A stretch of DNA of 64,000 nt from Mya arenaria (taxonomy: Eukaryota; Mollusca; Bivalvia; Myida; Myidae): positions 26,444,989 through 26,508,988 of the forward strand of contig NC_069124.1 in the NCBI RefSeq assembly GCF_026914265.1, in the 5' to 3' direction. Shown in pieces: positions 1 through 12,599 of this stretch. The notes under the pieces are model-generated. The model saw only the letters and a list, made by a program, of their open reading frames with translations, was not told the DNA's origin and did no database searches. Position 1 is the stretch's first letter; each line of letters starts with the position of its first letter. The translations under genes were made by a program, and so were the position numbers.

Positions 1-611
1 CGTGAAAGTATTTAATGTGTCCTTTGTTTTTGTAGTGCACCATGTCACTGTGATAGTCCTTATGAAATCTTATGTCCTTCATTTCAATGCATTGTACACT
101 TTTTCGAACAAGATTATTGATGCGTTTTCTCTGTGCGTTGAAATTTTTTTGCTTAGAAATTTGTCTTTGAAGTTCCCCCTTTCTGTTTACCTGTGTATAT
201 TTTTTCGTATTTTGCTATTGTTTATTTTGTGTAATTATTTTCCTTAACTGTTGTGAACATACCTTTTCATTATCTCTCATTATTGTAAACCAAGTTAAAC
301 ATATGATTTCACTTGGTGTAACTTTGTTCTGTTGTATTTGTTTGTTTATTTTTTTTAATTTTTTTTATGATTACGTATATCAACCAATGTACATGTATAA
401 ATAACCATAAATAAATGTCTGGCATAAACAAATAATACAAAACAATTTTCGGATTATTTATTAAATTTTTAATATTTTCAAAATTCGAACGTAAAAAAGG
501 GCCATGATTGAGGGCGCCTCCACGTGGTATGGCCTGGATGTGTATGGATATTGTGTTTATCATGAAAAAAATTAAACAATTATGCATACACAACAAAACG
601 CCCTCACAATA
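1..611. other. AT-rich stretch, no gene seen
   Basis: No splice-bounded or conserved coding segment was found on either strand. The open frames here are short, hydrophobic and low in complexity, as expected from T-rich noncoding DNA. It could be intron or flank of the WD-repeat gene that lies on the minus strand at 2206-3598. Confidence 0.5.
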
Positions 612-1735
612 TAACTTCAACTTTCTTATTTTTGGATCAATTTGAATAAAATTTGAAATATAAACCCATTATGTAGCCTTTTCAATTATTTGTTCAACAA
701 AAAAATAATTTGTGAACAATAAATGAGTTATGAGTGGATTTCACGTCTCAAAAAGTGGATTTCACTTGTTAAAATGTGGATTTCACTTCGATTTCCGATC
801 TTTTTTTCAAAATAGGTCTACAACTTTCTTATTTTTGGATCAATTTGGATAAAATTTGAAATATAAACCCATTATGAAGCGCTTTCAATTATTTGTTCTA
901 CAGAAAAATTAATTTGTTAAAAATAAATGAGTTGTGAGTGGATTTCACGTCTGAAAAAGTGGATTTCACTTGTCAAAATGTGGATTTCACTTCGATTTCC
1001 GAAAAATTGCTCTAACTTCTTCATTTCTTAATATATTTCAATAAAATTTGAAATATAAACCCTTCATTAGGCACTTTCCAAAATGTATACAAAAAATAAA
1101 AATAACTTATTAATAAAACTGAGTTAAGAGTGGATTTCACTTCTCGAAAACTGGATTTCACCTCAATTTCCGATCTATTTTCGAAAAATTGCTCTAACTT
1201 CTTCATTTTTTGACTAATTTCAATAAAATTTGAAATATAAACCATTTATGAGGCACTTTATAATAAATATACAAAAACAGAAAATTATTTATTAAAATTA
1301 ATGAGTTATGAGTGGATTTCACTTCTCGAAAACTGGATTTCACCTCGATTTCCGCTATTTTTGGAAAAAAATGAAAAATTGCTTTAACTTCTTTATTTTT
1401 TGACCAATTTCAATAAAATTTGAAATATAAACCCTTGATGGGGCACTTTCTAATAAATATACAAAAACAGAAAATTATTTATTAAAATTAATGAGTTATG
1501 AGTGGATTTCACTTATCGGAATCTGGATTTCACCTCGATATCCGATCTCTTTTTGGAAAAAATGAAAAATTGCTCTAACTTCTTTATTTTTTGACCAATT
1601 TCAATAAAATTTGAAATATAAACCCTTCATGAGGCACTTTCTAACATGTATATAAAAAAAATTATTAATTAAAATAACTGAGTTCTGAGTGGATTTCACG
1701 TTTTGAGTGGATTTCACGTGAACTCCACTGGATTC
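612..1735. repeat. Tandem repeat, about 190-bp unit, six copies
   Basis: Six successive copies start near 617, 822, 1014, 1196, 1387 and 1577. Each holds an AT-rich core with the phrase TTTGAAATATAAACC followed by one to three copies of GTGGATTTCAC. Unit length varies between about 180 and 205 bp, and the copies diverge gradually along the array. No coding potential is apparent. Confidence 0.85.
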
Positions 1736-2205
1736 CTGTATCACCCCGCACCCGCTATTTTGCGGTTACCCGGATCGGATTTTACCGGATACGGGCACGG
1801 ATAATATCTGAAAGTTTGCTATCAAAAAATGTTTGAAATAGAAGTAACTTCAATGAAATGCAAACTTAATTTTGCAGGTTTAAATTGTAAGTAAATAGAA
1901 ACTCGGAAAAAAGGGGAAAAATGAATTCTGTTTTTTGGGAAAAAACTGGCGATATTTGGGGGAAAATGGAGGCTTTTCGCCGAGGGGAAAGGGCCGATAT
2001 TCTAAAATTAGCCAAAAAATCACTGGCAGTAAAGTCAACATTTCTAAAATTTATGCCTTTATAGCAAAATGTTTCAAAAAAATGAATAATTTAATCTCAT
2101 ACTAAACTGCCTACTTTGATATTAATGATATTCCACGTAGACACAAACAGGTGAGCGGAGTTCTTTATCAAAATGTCTGAAATATGATTGTGAAGCACTC
2201 AATAC
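1736..2205. other. Noncoding stretch beside WD-repeat exon
   Basis: No recognisable gene. A GC-richer patch at 1741-1800 resembles debris of a dispersed repeat. By position it would be intron downstream of the WD-repeat exon ending at 2206. Confidence 0.45.
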
Positions 2206-3598
2206 CTGAGACACTCGCCAGTGGAGGTGATGACAAGAATGTTGACTGCTCCCTGACTGTCACCAAACAGGATCAGGCTTACATCATGGCCAGTAGAACT
2301 AGATCGGTGAAAAATTATTAATATAGTATATTTTGAAACATTGAAATTTTAATAAATGTCTATATCACTATCTTCTATCTAATAAACATGGTGCAAATGT
2401 GAGCTAAGCTCCTGGCCCCAATTTCTCGAAACTTCTTAAGTCCCTTAAAACAGGATTAAGCAAAGCTCACTATTTTTGTTTTTCAATCATTTGCATACTA
2501 TTGACTTCTTTAAGTGTGTTTATACTTTAGATACAGATTATCTTTATGATAAAAACACAATTAACCAATTTTTCAATTATCAAATGCTAATTGAAATAAG
2601 CTACTTAAGCCTGTAAAGCATTTTTTATAAGAAGTTTCGAGAAATTTGGGCCTGCTGTTCACTTAGTCAGAAGTTACTGTCAGAGGTGCTTAAAGTAATC
2701 CATTGGAGTATTACACAATGTGTTGTTATTTACTGACAAAATACAATCCCATAACTGAAAGGTTACCGGTAAATGGTGACTATCTAGAGTCTTATACATT
2801 GTGAAGGTAACCATTTCCTAATCATGTTCCAATGATCAATTACAATCAAAAATTGATTGGTTTGGTCTGAAATCAGCGACAATCAATTGTATTTTGTCAT
2901 ATTTTACTAGGTTTATTCCCAAAATGTTTGAAAGTGCTCCGAGAATTTTTCCCCCAAAACTGAAAAAAACGTGTGTTTTTTTCCAAAAAAAGGGCTATGG
3001 TGTCTTCTCCATAACTGGTATAAAGGCCCTGTACATGCACTTTAATCAGCATTTGATTTCTCGTGCCAGTACTGAGTTATTAACAAATGCTTGTCATACT
3101 GTTTTACATACCAGTAGTCGAGTTTGAGAGGAACAGTTTCCAGACCACTGATCTGACAATATGGCTCAAATGACGACAACTCAAAGAACTGAATCTCTCG
3201 GTCTCTGTAAATCTAAAATAATAACAGCTATACACGTTTTCATGACCATTAAAACACATTATAAAGAACATAATTCAGACATACCGTACCCAAGTCGTTT
3301 CATTATTAATGAACATACATTTTTTCATCATCATATATGATTAAACTTTTCATACATAGTTTTAATTGTTGATAAGATTTTACAAATTAAAATACCAAAG
3401 GAGCAAATACTAGCAATCAATGGGTGTCAGGCTCATTTAAAAAAACAACAGTAAAGACTATGGCATTAGTGAACTTATTGCTGCCTTTGGAATACTAATG
3501 GTCACAAACCCAGTTCCGACGATGAACTTTGTAAACTGTGGCATAATGACGAAGTCTGTGATCCACTTGGGTTTTACTCTGGATGAACGCTCTGTGTC
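2206..3598 (-). CDS. WD-repeat protein, three internal exons (partial gene)
   Basis: Three consecutive minus-strand exons with GT-AG borders and matching phases: 3510-3598 (89 nt), 3112-3204 (93 nt) and 2206-2298 (93 nt). They read in order KPKWITDFVIMPQ, then DREIQFFELSSFEPYCQI, then LILFGDSQGAVNIL. The first join completes a glycine codon and gives FIVGTG-DREIQ, typical of WD-repeat blade edges. The run of motifs resembles the WDR49 / WD-repeat-on-Y-chromosome family, proteins with several WD blades and often EF-hands; this is from memory of the family, not a search. No start or stop exon is visible. The 190-bp repeat lies downstream and nothing convincing lies upstream, so the gene either continues outside the window across long introns or is a remnant. 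No stop codon interrupts the three exons. Confidence 0.72.
2414..2652. mobile_element. Small inverted-repeat element (MITE) in WD-gene intron
   Basis: The ends are inverted copies of GGCCCnAATTTCTCGAAACT, about 25 bp long with few mismatches, bounding about 239 bp of AT-rich sequence without coding capacity. It lies between two WD-repeat exons. A clear target duplication was not identified. Confidence 0.7.
2653..3111. other. Intron sequence of the WD-repeat gene
   Basis: Between the exons at 2206-2298 and 3112-3204. Beyond the inverted-repeat element no feature was recognised. A plus-strand frame at 2894-3127 overlaps the exon antisense and has no family resemblance. Confidence 0.5.
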
Positions 3599-3931
3599 CT
3601 GTTATATGAAAGATACCATTTTAACATTAATTAACACTTTAACAGTGTTACTTGTTTGTAGTCATCTCCGTTCAAGTATTTAGGAGTTTTTGGAATGTGT
3701 ATAACCTGATATTTGAATTACAAACTTTTTTTTTCAACAAACTATTATAAAGTTATCATATGCACATAATTATTGCGATGTGCACATGGTCGCAACCAAA
3801 TGTGTTATAACTTCATTTTGTTTATACAGTATGATTGATTTTTAAAGTTGTTCTATCGGAAATGTTTATATACTGTACATGTTTATATTATATGTAACTT
3901 ATGAGCTGTAAGTTTAAGGTAAATAAAATCG

Positions 3932-3970
3932 TCTTCTTCTTCTTCTTCTTCTTCTTCTTCTTCTTCTTCT
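3932..3970. repeat. (TTC)n microsatellite, possible retroelement tail
   Basis: Thirteen TTC units follow AAATAAAATCG. A simple repeat directly after an AATAAA-like signal is how many non-LTR retrotransposons end, so the preceding 100 or so bases may be a truncated element tail. The microsatellite is certain; the tail reading is a guess. Confidence 0.85.
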
Positions 3971-4892
3971 GTGCACAATAAGGCGTACATATATAAACAA
4001 TAACTAAATATGTGAAGGGAGAATCAAAGCCATATAAATTGCTGCGCAAAAAAATGACATCCTTTGCGTGTATCTGTGCATTTAGAACAACGCCGACGAA
4101 ATTTCAGAAGCGATGACAAATATATAACGCGAAGGAGTTATAAAAACAAAGCAGCCATGAAGACAAAAAAGGCGACGATGAACACCAAACAACGACGACA
4201 GCTACGTTGCAAGGACACTTGAATAGACTAAAGAGATATGACAAAAATGAACGAGATAACGATGCACTACCAGGAACAGTTAAAGATCGAAAACGAAAAG
4301 GCAGTTTAATAGATGCCGTTCGCGTAACGTTAGTGAAACACAAATTTTGTAATACGACGTCGCAGCTTGTTAATCATGTTAATCATGACCAATAAAGAAA
4401 GTATATTTCGTCAATGAATAAAATCACATGGTCTCATGATCAAATTGATTTCTTTGACCAACTCCGACAATAAAACTCTGACAAGTGACCAGCCTGAGCA
4501 AGGCCAGTCATTGCAATTTGTCGAGATTATTTGGCAAAGGTTTTTAAATAAGTACGTTGGTTAATGCAACCTTGTGTTTTTATTTATTTTGCAAACTATA
4601 ATCATATTTCTAGTCAACTGATCACAATGAATTGAGGATATGTTATCGATTTGGGCCTTAATCTTTCTCATATTTTAAATCCCCTGACATATACTTAATA
4701 CCTGAAAAGGCATACACATTGGCAAAACATGCAATTTGATGATAGATGGCTGTCCAGGTATGAATGAATCGTACATTTGATGCTCCGACTCGTGCTTTCA
4801 TTGGAAGGTGATGTGGTATATGCATGGTCGTTGAGTACTTGAAGTATAATATTAGTTGATATGAATTTTCGTTTTATGCTTCATTGCCTTTA
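3971..4892. other. Unassigned intergenic sequence
   Basis: A lysine-rich 62-codon open frame at 4207-4395 has no recognisable family and no splice or start context that favours it. No repeat structure was seen in the rest. Confidence 0.4.
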
Positions 4893-5000
4893 AGATGCAC
4901 CGGCGTGGCTCAATGCGTTAAATGTTGCACGTATTAGTAAAACTTGGTGCAAGGTTGACGATGAGCGCTAGTTCACCAGTTTCACCCCAAGAGAGCTCCT
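4893..5000 (+). repeat. Possible decayed tRNA-derived SINE head
   Basis: TGGCTCAATGCG fits an RNA polymerase III A box in most positions. About 70 bases later AGTTTCACCCC is a weak B-box match. Together with the GCGTGGCTCA opening this resembles tRNA-derived short interspersed elements. The cloverleaf is not intact, so it is not called a tRNA gene. Confidence 0.3.
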
Positions 5001-5099
5001 AATCTCTTTTGCTGACCGTGAAATGGTGGTACTCCTGATAACTATATATTTCTATGAGTATTTGTTGTTGTTTTATGGCGTTGTGTGTCAATTGTTTAG

Positions 5100-6720
5100 G
5101 TTTTAGTGTTTTCTTGCTTCGAGCACTTTTAAGCGTGACATTTGCTTAACTGAAGGTATCGAGTAACGGAAGTGTCCGATGATGTGGCAGAGGTAAAGCA
5201 GAGCATAATTGAAAAGTGTTCGTATCCTATGGTGGAGCAGACGCACGAATAGTAGTGCGTAGTGTTCTAGGTCTGAACTGCATAGTGAACTAAGGTCAGA
5301 CAAAGGCTTAACTACATAGCCTACTAGGGTAAGATATAAACTGTACTACGTAGTGCACTAGGGTAAGACAAAAAATGAACTTGAAATTGATACTTAGCAA
5401 CATAATGCGACAACGATTTCAACCAAGCCAAACTAAAAGACAATTTTACCAATTATCCTTTAGTGTGACCTTAACATTTGACCTTGCACGCAACATGTAC
5501 TCATGCAACTTTAATGTTCTAAGCTGTATGGCCAAGCAAAAATTCAAGACTTAAACAATGATTATTTTTTATTGTGACCTTGACCTTTGACGTACAAACA
5601 TATATGTCTTGCACTCGATACGACTGCTTTTTAGGGCGAATATTTGTGCCTAGTTATTTTGAAATAAGCATATGCGAAAGTAAAGTTACATACCAGCAAC
5701 GTCGGACGGACAGACCGCCACCACTAACATAGACTCGACCGCTATGCACGTAATCTGCTTCACCATCTTACACGCACACATCTTTCATTTATTTAATGCT
5801 AGGTCATTCTCATGTAGCCAATTGTCATTGTAGACGTAAATGCAACTACTACAAACCAAAAAAAAGCAAGAACTAACATACGCACGTACGCACGTCCACA
5901 TGCTGTCTTTGGTTTTGCCGCTTGCTTTAAATGCAATTGTTGAATATTGCGTGTTTGTATTCTTTCTCTAAAACGTAGAACATTTGGGGTTATTTCGAAA
6001 CCAAATTAAGCAGAAATTCCACTGATCTTGCTATGACTTTAGCCATTGTGCCGGCGGCTGTTGAAACGAAGGTATCGTCGATAGAGAAGGTTATGAGGCT
6101 GAGGGTAAAGCTGTGGCAGCCTCACCAGTCATATCGTGGTATTGTGGCATAAAACTCGCCAGAGAAAGGAGTAACAAGACGAAAAGATAACAACGATACG
6201 GAATAGGCTTTACCAAGTTTTGATTGCGTATCAACCTAAAACAAGAAATATAATGAATTGGAAGGTCTCGTTCGTTACAAATATGCTACTGTTAAAAAAC
6301 GTCAAAAAATAAGTCTACGTTACGGTGTGCCTCGGTTAAAATGAACGCGTAATTAAAATGCATATCGCATCAAACAATCCTATTCAAAAGTTACACAAAT
6401 TATGTATTTTTTTGTTTACCTATTATATCAAATAAATATAATTTCCAATAACATTAAAATGTTTATTTTGCAGATCCTTTCCGCATCATTTGGAATATGT
6501 ACTCTTTACTATGGATATACTAATATTCCTTTAATACATATCCTGATTTAGTAGAACAAGAGAATTTTCAATATTCCATTATATTTCCCGAATTTCTCCG
6601 ATAATTGAAAGCGCAGTAACATCACGTACCGATAAAACGCATGTCGCTTATTGCAGGCATTTTACTTTGTGTTTGTTTTCATGCCGCAACATTTGCGTAT
6701 TAGATTCAAAGACATATCTA
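5100..6720. repeat. Duplicated block, copy A (paralogue of 31.1-39.3 kb)
   Basis: This stretch matches 31.1-39.3 kb in order and orientation. Shared landmarks are the leader around 5100-5160 (cf. 31160-31230), the phrase CAGACCGCCACC near 5712 (cf. 37022), GACATGCTGTCTTT-like sequence near 5898 (cf. 38310), the GTATCGTCGATAGAGA region near 6072 (cf. 38508) and TTTGCAGATCCTTTCCG near 6468 (cf. 39066). The 39-bp minisatellite that fills the second copy is represented here by only one or a few degenerate units near 5150-5240. The stretch 5460-5720 also carries GACCTTGACCTTTGAC-type repeats. Confidence 0.75.
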
Positions 6721-6919
6721 AACGAATGCAGCAGCGATTGCCACTCTCAAAGAGCCACAAAATTCATGAAGACAGGCGATTCTAAAGTTCATAATCGCAA
6801 TTTCACCGTAAAATAGAAGTGTAGCAATCACATGAATATGTCGACCTTCGGTTAAGATCCCGCCACCCAACAACATCATTGAATTGCAATCCGTTATCCA
6901 ATAAGCGGCTAAATTAAAA

Positions 6920-8697
6920 TGTAAAGATTTTTTCTAGTATAATAAATGACAGAATATATGCTTGGGTCGAGGAACACGAAATCATTGAAGAGTCACAAGC
7001 AGGTTTTCGTTCAGGCTACTCTGTAGTTGATAAGTTATTTTGCCTACAAAGTATGGTTCAGAAATATATTTCAAAACCGGGGGGCCGCTTCTATGTCCTT
7101 TACGTAGACTTTCAGAAAGCGTTTGGTTCCCTTATACACTTTAAATTATTCGCTAGCCTTTCAGAAAAGGGCATGAATGGTAAGACTTTAACAGTTCTTA
7201 AGTCAATGTATTCAAAATTAAGCGCCCATGTAAAAGTTGAGGGAAATAGCATTTCCCAATCATTTTTATGTAACGTAGGCACCAGACAGGGGGATTTGAA
7301 TTCACCAATAATATTTTCTCTTTACATCAATGACTTAGTAGCACATTTAAGAGACCCATGCAGAAATGGCATATTTATAACTAATGATATTCCTGATATT
7401 GTTTGTCTTATGTATGCTGACGATGTAGCGAACTGTGCAGATACGGCAAACAATCTCCAGTTGCAACTTAATGCTGTTTCTAGCTTTTGTAAAGATACGA
7501 GTACATGCAAATGAATTTTAAAAAAAGACAGAAATAATAGTATTTCAGAACGGTGGTCCATTACGTAACTATGAGAAATGGTTTCTCAATGACCATCCAA
7601 TTAACACCGTATCCGTATACAAATATATGGGATTATTGTTTACCGCGAAACTTTCCTGGACAACGGCTAAAACTAAATTGGTGTCACAGGCACGCAAAGC
7701 AGCCTTTTCCATAAAACAATTCCAAAAGCCGTTCGGCTATTTTTCGCATTCTGATATATTTAAACTATTTGACAGTATGGTATCTCCAATTCTCACCTTC
7801 GGGTCTGAACAAGCAGAATTGTGTAGATATTTTATTGGAGTGAATTCGACAGTAAATACAAGTATGGTACTTGGGGAATGCGGTCGACTTCCACTTTGCA
7901 CTGTATATTATTCATAATGAATCAAATTTTGTTGCAAATTGTTGCAAATGCCAAATCAAAGATATCCAGTTAATTGCTATAAAATGATAAAATCGCTGGA
8001 CGAGATGGGTAGGTGAACGTTGGCAACTGGTGTTAAAAATCTGCTGTTTAGGTTTGGCTTTGGTTATGTTTGGATCTCGCAGGACGTTGGGGGTATACAT
8101 TTATTTCTATATACATTCAAGCAGCGTTTAAACGATTGCATATCCCAAACTTGGCATAATGATGTTATTACTTCATCGCGATGCGGCACTTATCAGTGTT
8201 TTAAATCACTGTTAACCCCTGAGAAATATCTAACAATAGACATACCTTTTAAAATCAGACTAGCACTCGCGCGTTTTAGATGCTCAAGCCACAAGTTAAA
8301 CATTGAAATAGGTAGACACAATTATGTTCAACGTGAAAATCGAATTTGTTTACACTGTTTCAGGTATTTAAACATCCAGGTATGTAATTGAATACCACGC
8401 CTTGTTCGAGTGCCTTCAATATGAGGAAATACGAATAAACCATCTATATAACTGGTATAGTAGTCAGAGAAATCAAATTTCATTTAATTGTTTAATGAGC
8501 AGTAACGATAGCTTTGTCGTTAAGCATGTTGCATATTTTCTCTAGATCAAATATTGACTGCAGTAGATAATAGATAAAACATAAAGCAGTCAGTATTTCA
8601 GGGTGGCACAGATTATATTATTGTAAACGTTTGTTGATGTTGTATTCTGGGTCGGAGGCCTTTATTTACAAATAAATTGAGTTGAGTTGAGTTGAGC
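6920..8697 (+). mobile_element. 5'-truncated non-LTR retrotransposon (LINE), decayed reverse transcriptase
   Basis: Reverse-transcriptase motifs appear in order: QAGFRSGYS near 7000, YVDFQKAFG near 7100, GTRQGDLNSPIIFSLYINDL near 7280 and YADDVANCAD near 7415, the last being the polymerase catalytic box. The frame breaks near 7514 and resumes at 7562-7917 (KYMGLLFTAKLSW, LGECGRLPLC), then again at 8020-8391 with the RNase-like or zinc-knuckle tail region (RLALARFRCSSHK). Several stops and shifts make it inactive. The element ends in repeated TTGAG units at 8672-8697, typical of a LINE 3' tail. There is no endonuclease domain, so the copy is 5'-truncated. It sits inside duplicated block copy A. 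Confidence 0.88.
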
Positions 8698-9614
8698 AAA
8701 AATCACAAGGACCCTCGTTAAAAGATCCATGAAAACTACACATTTAGCGTCTTTAATCAATTGTCCGATTTCATAGTTACAGTGCTGTCGGACCAAATAG
8801 TCAAGTTGTAGTTGCATGGTACTTAATGTTGACGCTTTTAGAGTGAATGTTTTATTACTTTATGTAAATGCTTCATATATTGATCAACGATTAAAAAATA
8901 TTCCGTTTAGTTGTAGTTGTTCGATAAATGTTTTATTCCGATATCAACATTTTAATAAGTTCAGCAATTATTCTTGTATATGCTTTGTTACAATGCCATT
9001 CTGGGAATTACGTTAAAAACATGTACAGGACGGGTCGCATGAACTAGGCTACAGTGTATGAAACCATCAAATTACCCCAACTTCGTAGACGTAAAACGTG
9101 TCAATCAAATTTATATATATATATCTTCATCCCCGTTCTCCGAATACCCAAAACGTCGATCCATGAATTGAATATTTATTTACAAATTCCCCATTCATAA
9201 TAATGTTCTCATTAAAGTAGTAGACGAGGAAGAATGTTTACCAAGATTGACAATACTTCGACATTTTACTTCGACAAACAGACATCTAACAAGATGCCAA
9301 TAGTTACTTTTTTCCTCTGGGATTCCTGAAGCGATATAGAAGAATCCCATTAGTGATAATCAGTGTATATGATGTTTAAATGTCCATCGCTCGGTAGAGG
9401 GACGACAAATTGTAACCAATTAAATTGTCGCATGTCCAGACGAGTTCCTGACGTATCCATGAAATTCATAAGCGGCTGTTGGAGGAGTCGTTAACAGGTA
9501 AAACGGAATAAACGGACAAACTGATAAACTGACAAATAATGTCATACCTTAATATACATCTCGTCTAAACACGCCCAAGAAATGAACGGTCTAGATACCG
9601 ACACAAACACGATA
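8698..9614. repeat. Duplicated block, copy A continued
   Basis: Matches 39310-39560 and 11385-11610; the shared landmark CAGGACGGGTCGCAT occurs here at 9026, at 11551 and, with one change, at 39491. No coding region was seen. A 66-codon open frame at 8816-9016 is just part of this noncoding duplicate. Confidence 0.65.
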
Positions 9615-9829
9615 GCTGGCTAGAATAAAATTAACGAGTCATTCTTATTCATCATTTACCATTGAAATTCAATATCAGTTTACTCAAAAGCATAATGAAT
9701 AACATCCTAAAATTAATATTTTAGGAGGCTCATGCAGGTTTTCATTACCTTCTTCCCTCTTTAATGAAAGTGATTACTCGGTTTGCACACCAATTCGCAA
9801 AAGGACTCGTTAATTTTATTCTAGCCAGC
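9615..9829. mobile_element. MITE with perfect 26-bp terminal inverted repeats
   Basis: Arms 9615-9640 and 9804-9829 are exact reverse complements beginning GCTGGCTAGAATAAAATTAA. The 163-bp centre has no coding capacity. It interrupts block copy A and is missing from the matching positions of the other copies. Confidence 0.8.
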
Positions 9830-10031
9830 ATTCCATTTTTCTGTAAACGCAGCTTTGTTTCTTTTCTTTTCTCAGATAAAATTTGTACAGCACTGTACGT
9901 TTTTTAAATGCACACCTTGTCTGTAGAAACATTCTTATCATTTTTTGTTGCACAAATTACAAAAGCGTGTTGTAACCTAAAACCTTCCTGGTCAATTAAA
10001 TGTCATTTTCCCTTAGCATTTGGAGCTCCTC

Positions 10032-10295
10032 GGCCATTTCCCATTGAAAACAACCTCGGATGTATGCCGGTACATTAGTAGAAGTAGGCCGTTGAATTTT
10101 AAATAATAGTTTAAATTGATTGTCATTGAAGTGTTTTATTGCATAAATAATTAAGATCCCTAGAATAAAGTCATTAGGTTTAACTGCTAAATTGAAATAA
10201 CCTCGCGATCAATTTGCATCGTAGTAAAATGTAAAGATTTCTGACATTGTAAACCGTCCATATAGATCCGAGGTTGTTTTCGATGGAAAATGGCC
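10032..10295. mobile_element. MITE family 1, first copy
   Basis: Terminal inverted repeats contain GAAAACAACCTCGGAT flanked by GGCCATTTTCCAT-type ends. A second copy with the same ends and related interior (including GATTTCTGACATTGTAAAC) is at 25851-26143. Noncoding, about 264 bp. Confidence 0.8.
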
Positions 10296-10476
10296 TAGGT
10301 GATCCGAATGTTTCCTTGAGACGATAACTGGTGATGTGTATGAATAGTTCATAACGTCGCATATTCGCTACCCGGCAGGTGTCTTTTCAGAACAAGGGCA
10401 AAACTATGCCGGATAATTTCCAGCATGAAATGCGGCCATTCCAGGGTAACTGCTGTGCATTGGTATCCTGAACAGT

Positions 10477-10605
10477 TATACAACCACCAACGGCATCATG
10501 TCAATATCGTCGCTTGTTACTCCTATCAAAGCATTAATAAACGTCGACTTTTCAGCATCCGATTCGCCAACTATAGCTATGTCTACTACGTTGTGTTTCC
10601 AATAA
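10477..10605 (-). pseudogene. IRG P-loop fragment, copy 1 (dead)
   Basis: Read on the minus strand this gives IVGESDAEKSTFINALIG followed by VTSDDI, an IRG-type Walker A region in which the canonical GESGAGKS has become GESDAEKS. The lost glycine next to the lysine would be expected to destroy nucleotide binding. A stop follows shortly and no switch regions are present. It is paralogous to the fragments at 12075-12211, 40844-41044 and 63203-63403. Confidence 0.68.
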
Positions 10606-11229
10606 GAATGGACTTTGTCATCTTATCATTGCAAGAGGTCTTGCTCAGACAACTGTTCGCTTTTTTATCGAGATGACTTGATATCCAGATCGTTCTCAAG
10701 AAGAACTGAAATACAAAAACATGTACCGTGTGTTACATAAATAAACAGTTGAAAGTTTAAAATGTGGTCCAAATCAAGCCAACAGTGTGACCTAAAAGTA
10801 GCATAATTTGAGAAGTTATGACTTTTTTATCATTGAAGAGATGTATGTAGTTGTAATAGTGATAGGAACGGTTATTAATTCAGAACAGGCATTTCTAATA
10901 TAATATTTCCAAATCGGTATTGTACGGTCAAAATCTATAAAATAAGGTTTTCAGGTTACATTGCTTGTGTTTGCAGTTAATCATTACAACTTAAGTGTAC
11001 TCAGTGTAAAATTGTGCAGTAACATTGACATGGGTTTTTTAAAAAAAAAAGGAAAATAATAGTTTCTTAAAACTGGTATGACACTGTGAATTCCATGTAC
11101 ACTGCATAGATATATAGATACTGATGCATATACATGATACAAAAAAGCTTCAATTACCTTAAAATCCACATAATTGTCTTTCGTATGGCTGCTGATACAA
11201 GGCATGGTAATAGCTAAAAGGCACGAGTG

Positions 11230-12074
11230 TTGACGAGTATTAGATTACGTAGTGCATACAATGCAATTCCGTTTCTCTCATCCTCGTTTTTCTTTTACAA
11301 CAGAAACTAGGTTTAGGCATAACCTTCGTAGTCGTATATATGACAGTATGTCAAGTTTTGGCTTCATGAATACTCTTTTGTTGCTTTGTTTTTGATTATT
11401 TCTTCATAGAACTGCTTCATGTATAAAGTAACTTTTTGAAAATTCATCCGTTTACTTGCATTCGTTCATTTTAATTTCTTAAATTGTATTCTTGTACATA
11501 TTTTGAAACGAAGCTGTCCCGAGAATCTCGTTTAAATCCTAAACAGTTACAGGACGGGTCGCATACATGATTTAACAGTGCCCGAAACCAGCAAATTATA
11601 CCAACTTGGTGAACAGGTAGAAATGTTTATAATATTTATATATTTATTTATCACCATTTCGTGAATACCTGATCAGCAATAACAATGATGTGAAAGTTTC
11701 TGTCGCTTTATGATGATTGCCTTGTTATTTAACGTCCTCTTCAACATTCGAAAATAGTTTAATGTCTCGTTACTATATATCAAGAATAGTTCGTACAGAT
11801 AGACGCCTCTTTAATTTTTATAATATCCGATATAAAATGTACAGCACTGTGTGATTTGGATGAGCTCGCTTGTTGCAGTAACGTTCATGTCATTTTTTTC
11901 GTACAAATTTCAAAGGTGTGTTGTTACCTCCAACCTTCTTGACCAACCAAATGTCATTCTCCCTCAGACGATAACTGGTTGTGAGAATGAATATGATATA
12001 TTGTCGTGAGTTTGCCCTCGTTCTAAAACGGCACCTTCAGCAATGTGGTGAGTATGCATGGTATTTCCCGAGTT
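11230..12074. repeat. Duplicated block, copy B (partial tandem copy)
   Basis: Repeats the P-loop-fragment neighbourhood directly after copy A. GAAACGAAGCTGTCCCGAGA near 11508 and ATATCCGATATAAAATGTAC near 11823 recur near 39448 and 39786, and inverted near 63930. It lacks the minisatellite part of the block. No gene was seen. Confidence 0.65.
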
Positions 12075-12211
12075 TCCAGGGTAAATGAGGATCAATGTTT
12101 AGTCACAACCAACGGCAGCAGCGCCAATATCGTCACTTGTTACTTCCATAATAAGCACCCGATTTGCCAACAACAGCTATGTCTACAGCTTTGTTTTCTA
12201 TCAATTCAAGA
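12075..12211 (-). pseudogene. IRG P-loop fragment, copy 2 (Walker A deleted)
   Basis: Aligns with 40844-41044 but lacks about 20 bases exactly where that copy encodes GKSTLINA. The flanking parts, including the opening equivalent to ENIAVDKAVVGKSG, remain. The deletion removes the phosphate-binding residues, so it cannot encode a GTPase. Confidence 0.65.
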
Positions 12212-12599
12212 AGAAATATAATTTGTCTTCTAAGCCACTGGTCGCTGTGTTTATCTAGATGCCTTGCAAGTTTCTTTCTAGTCTATCCACAAGAGAAAAG
12301 GACATGTGCCCATTCTTACACAAACGTACTATTAATATTTAAATACAAGTCGTCAAATAGGCTCCGATGCTTGTCTACAATTTGACCAGAGAATTTTGAG
12401 GAACCGTGACTGTATGTACCATTGGCGAGATGGGCTAGATACTGTTTTTAACCCAGGACAGGTATTTCCATTACAATATCTCGAAATTGTTCTAGCAATG
12501 TCTAAAGTTTTGGAAAAGTTGTCATGCTGCATTACTTGTGTCTGTAGTTCTATAAGCATTACCATTTTAGTGTAAAAATTAATTAAACATGGCAATAGA

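Noticed and set aside
4104..4395. Overlapping frames on both strands near 4.2 kb
   Set aside because: No family, no splice context, and the two strands overlap each other; lysine-rich composition reflects A-rich DNA.
4893..5000. A functional tRNA gene
   Set aside because: Weak B box and no cloverleaf; at best a decayed SINE head.
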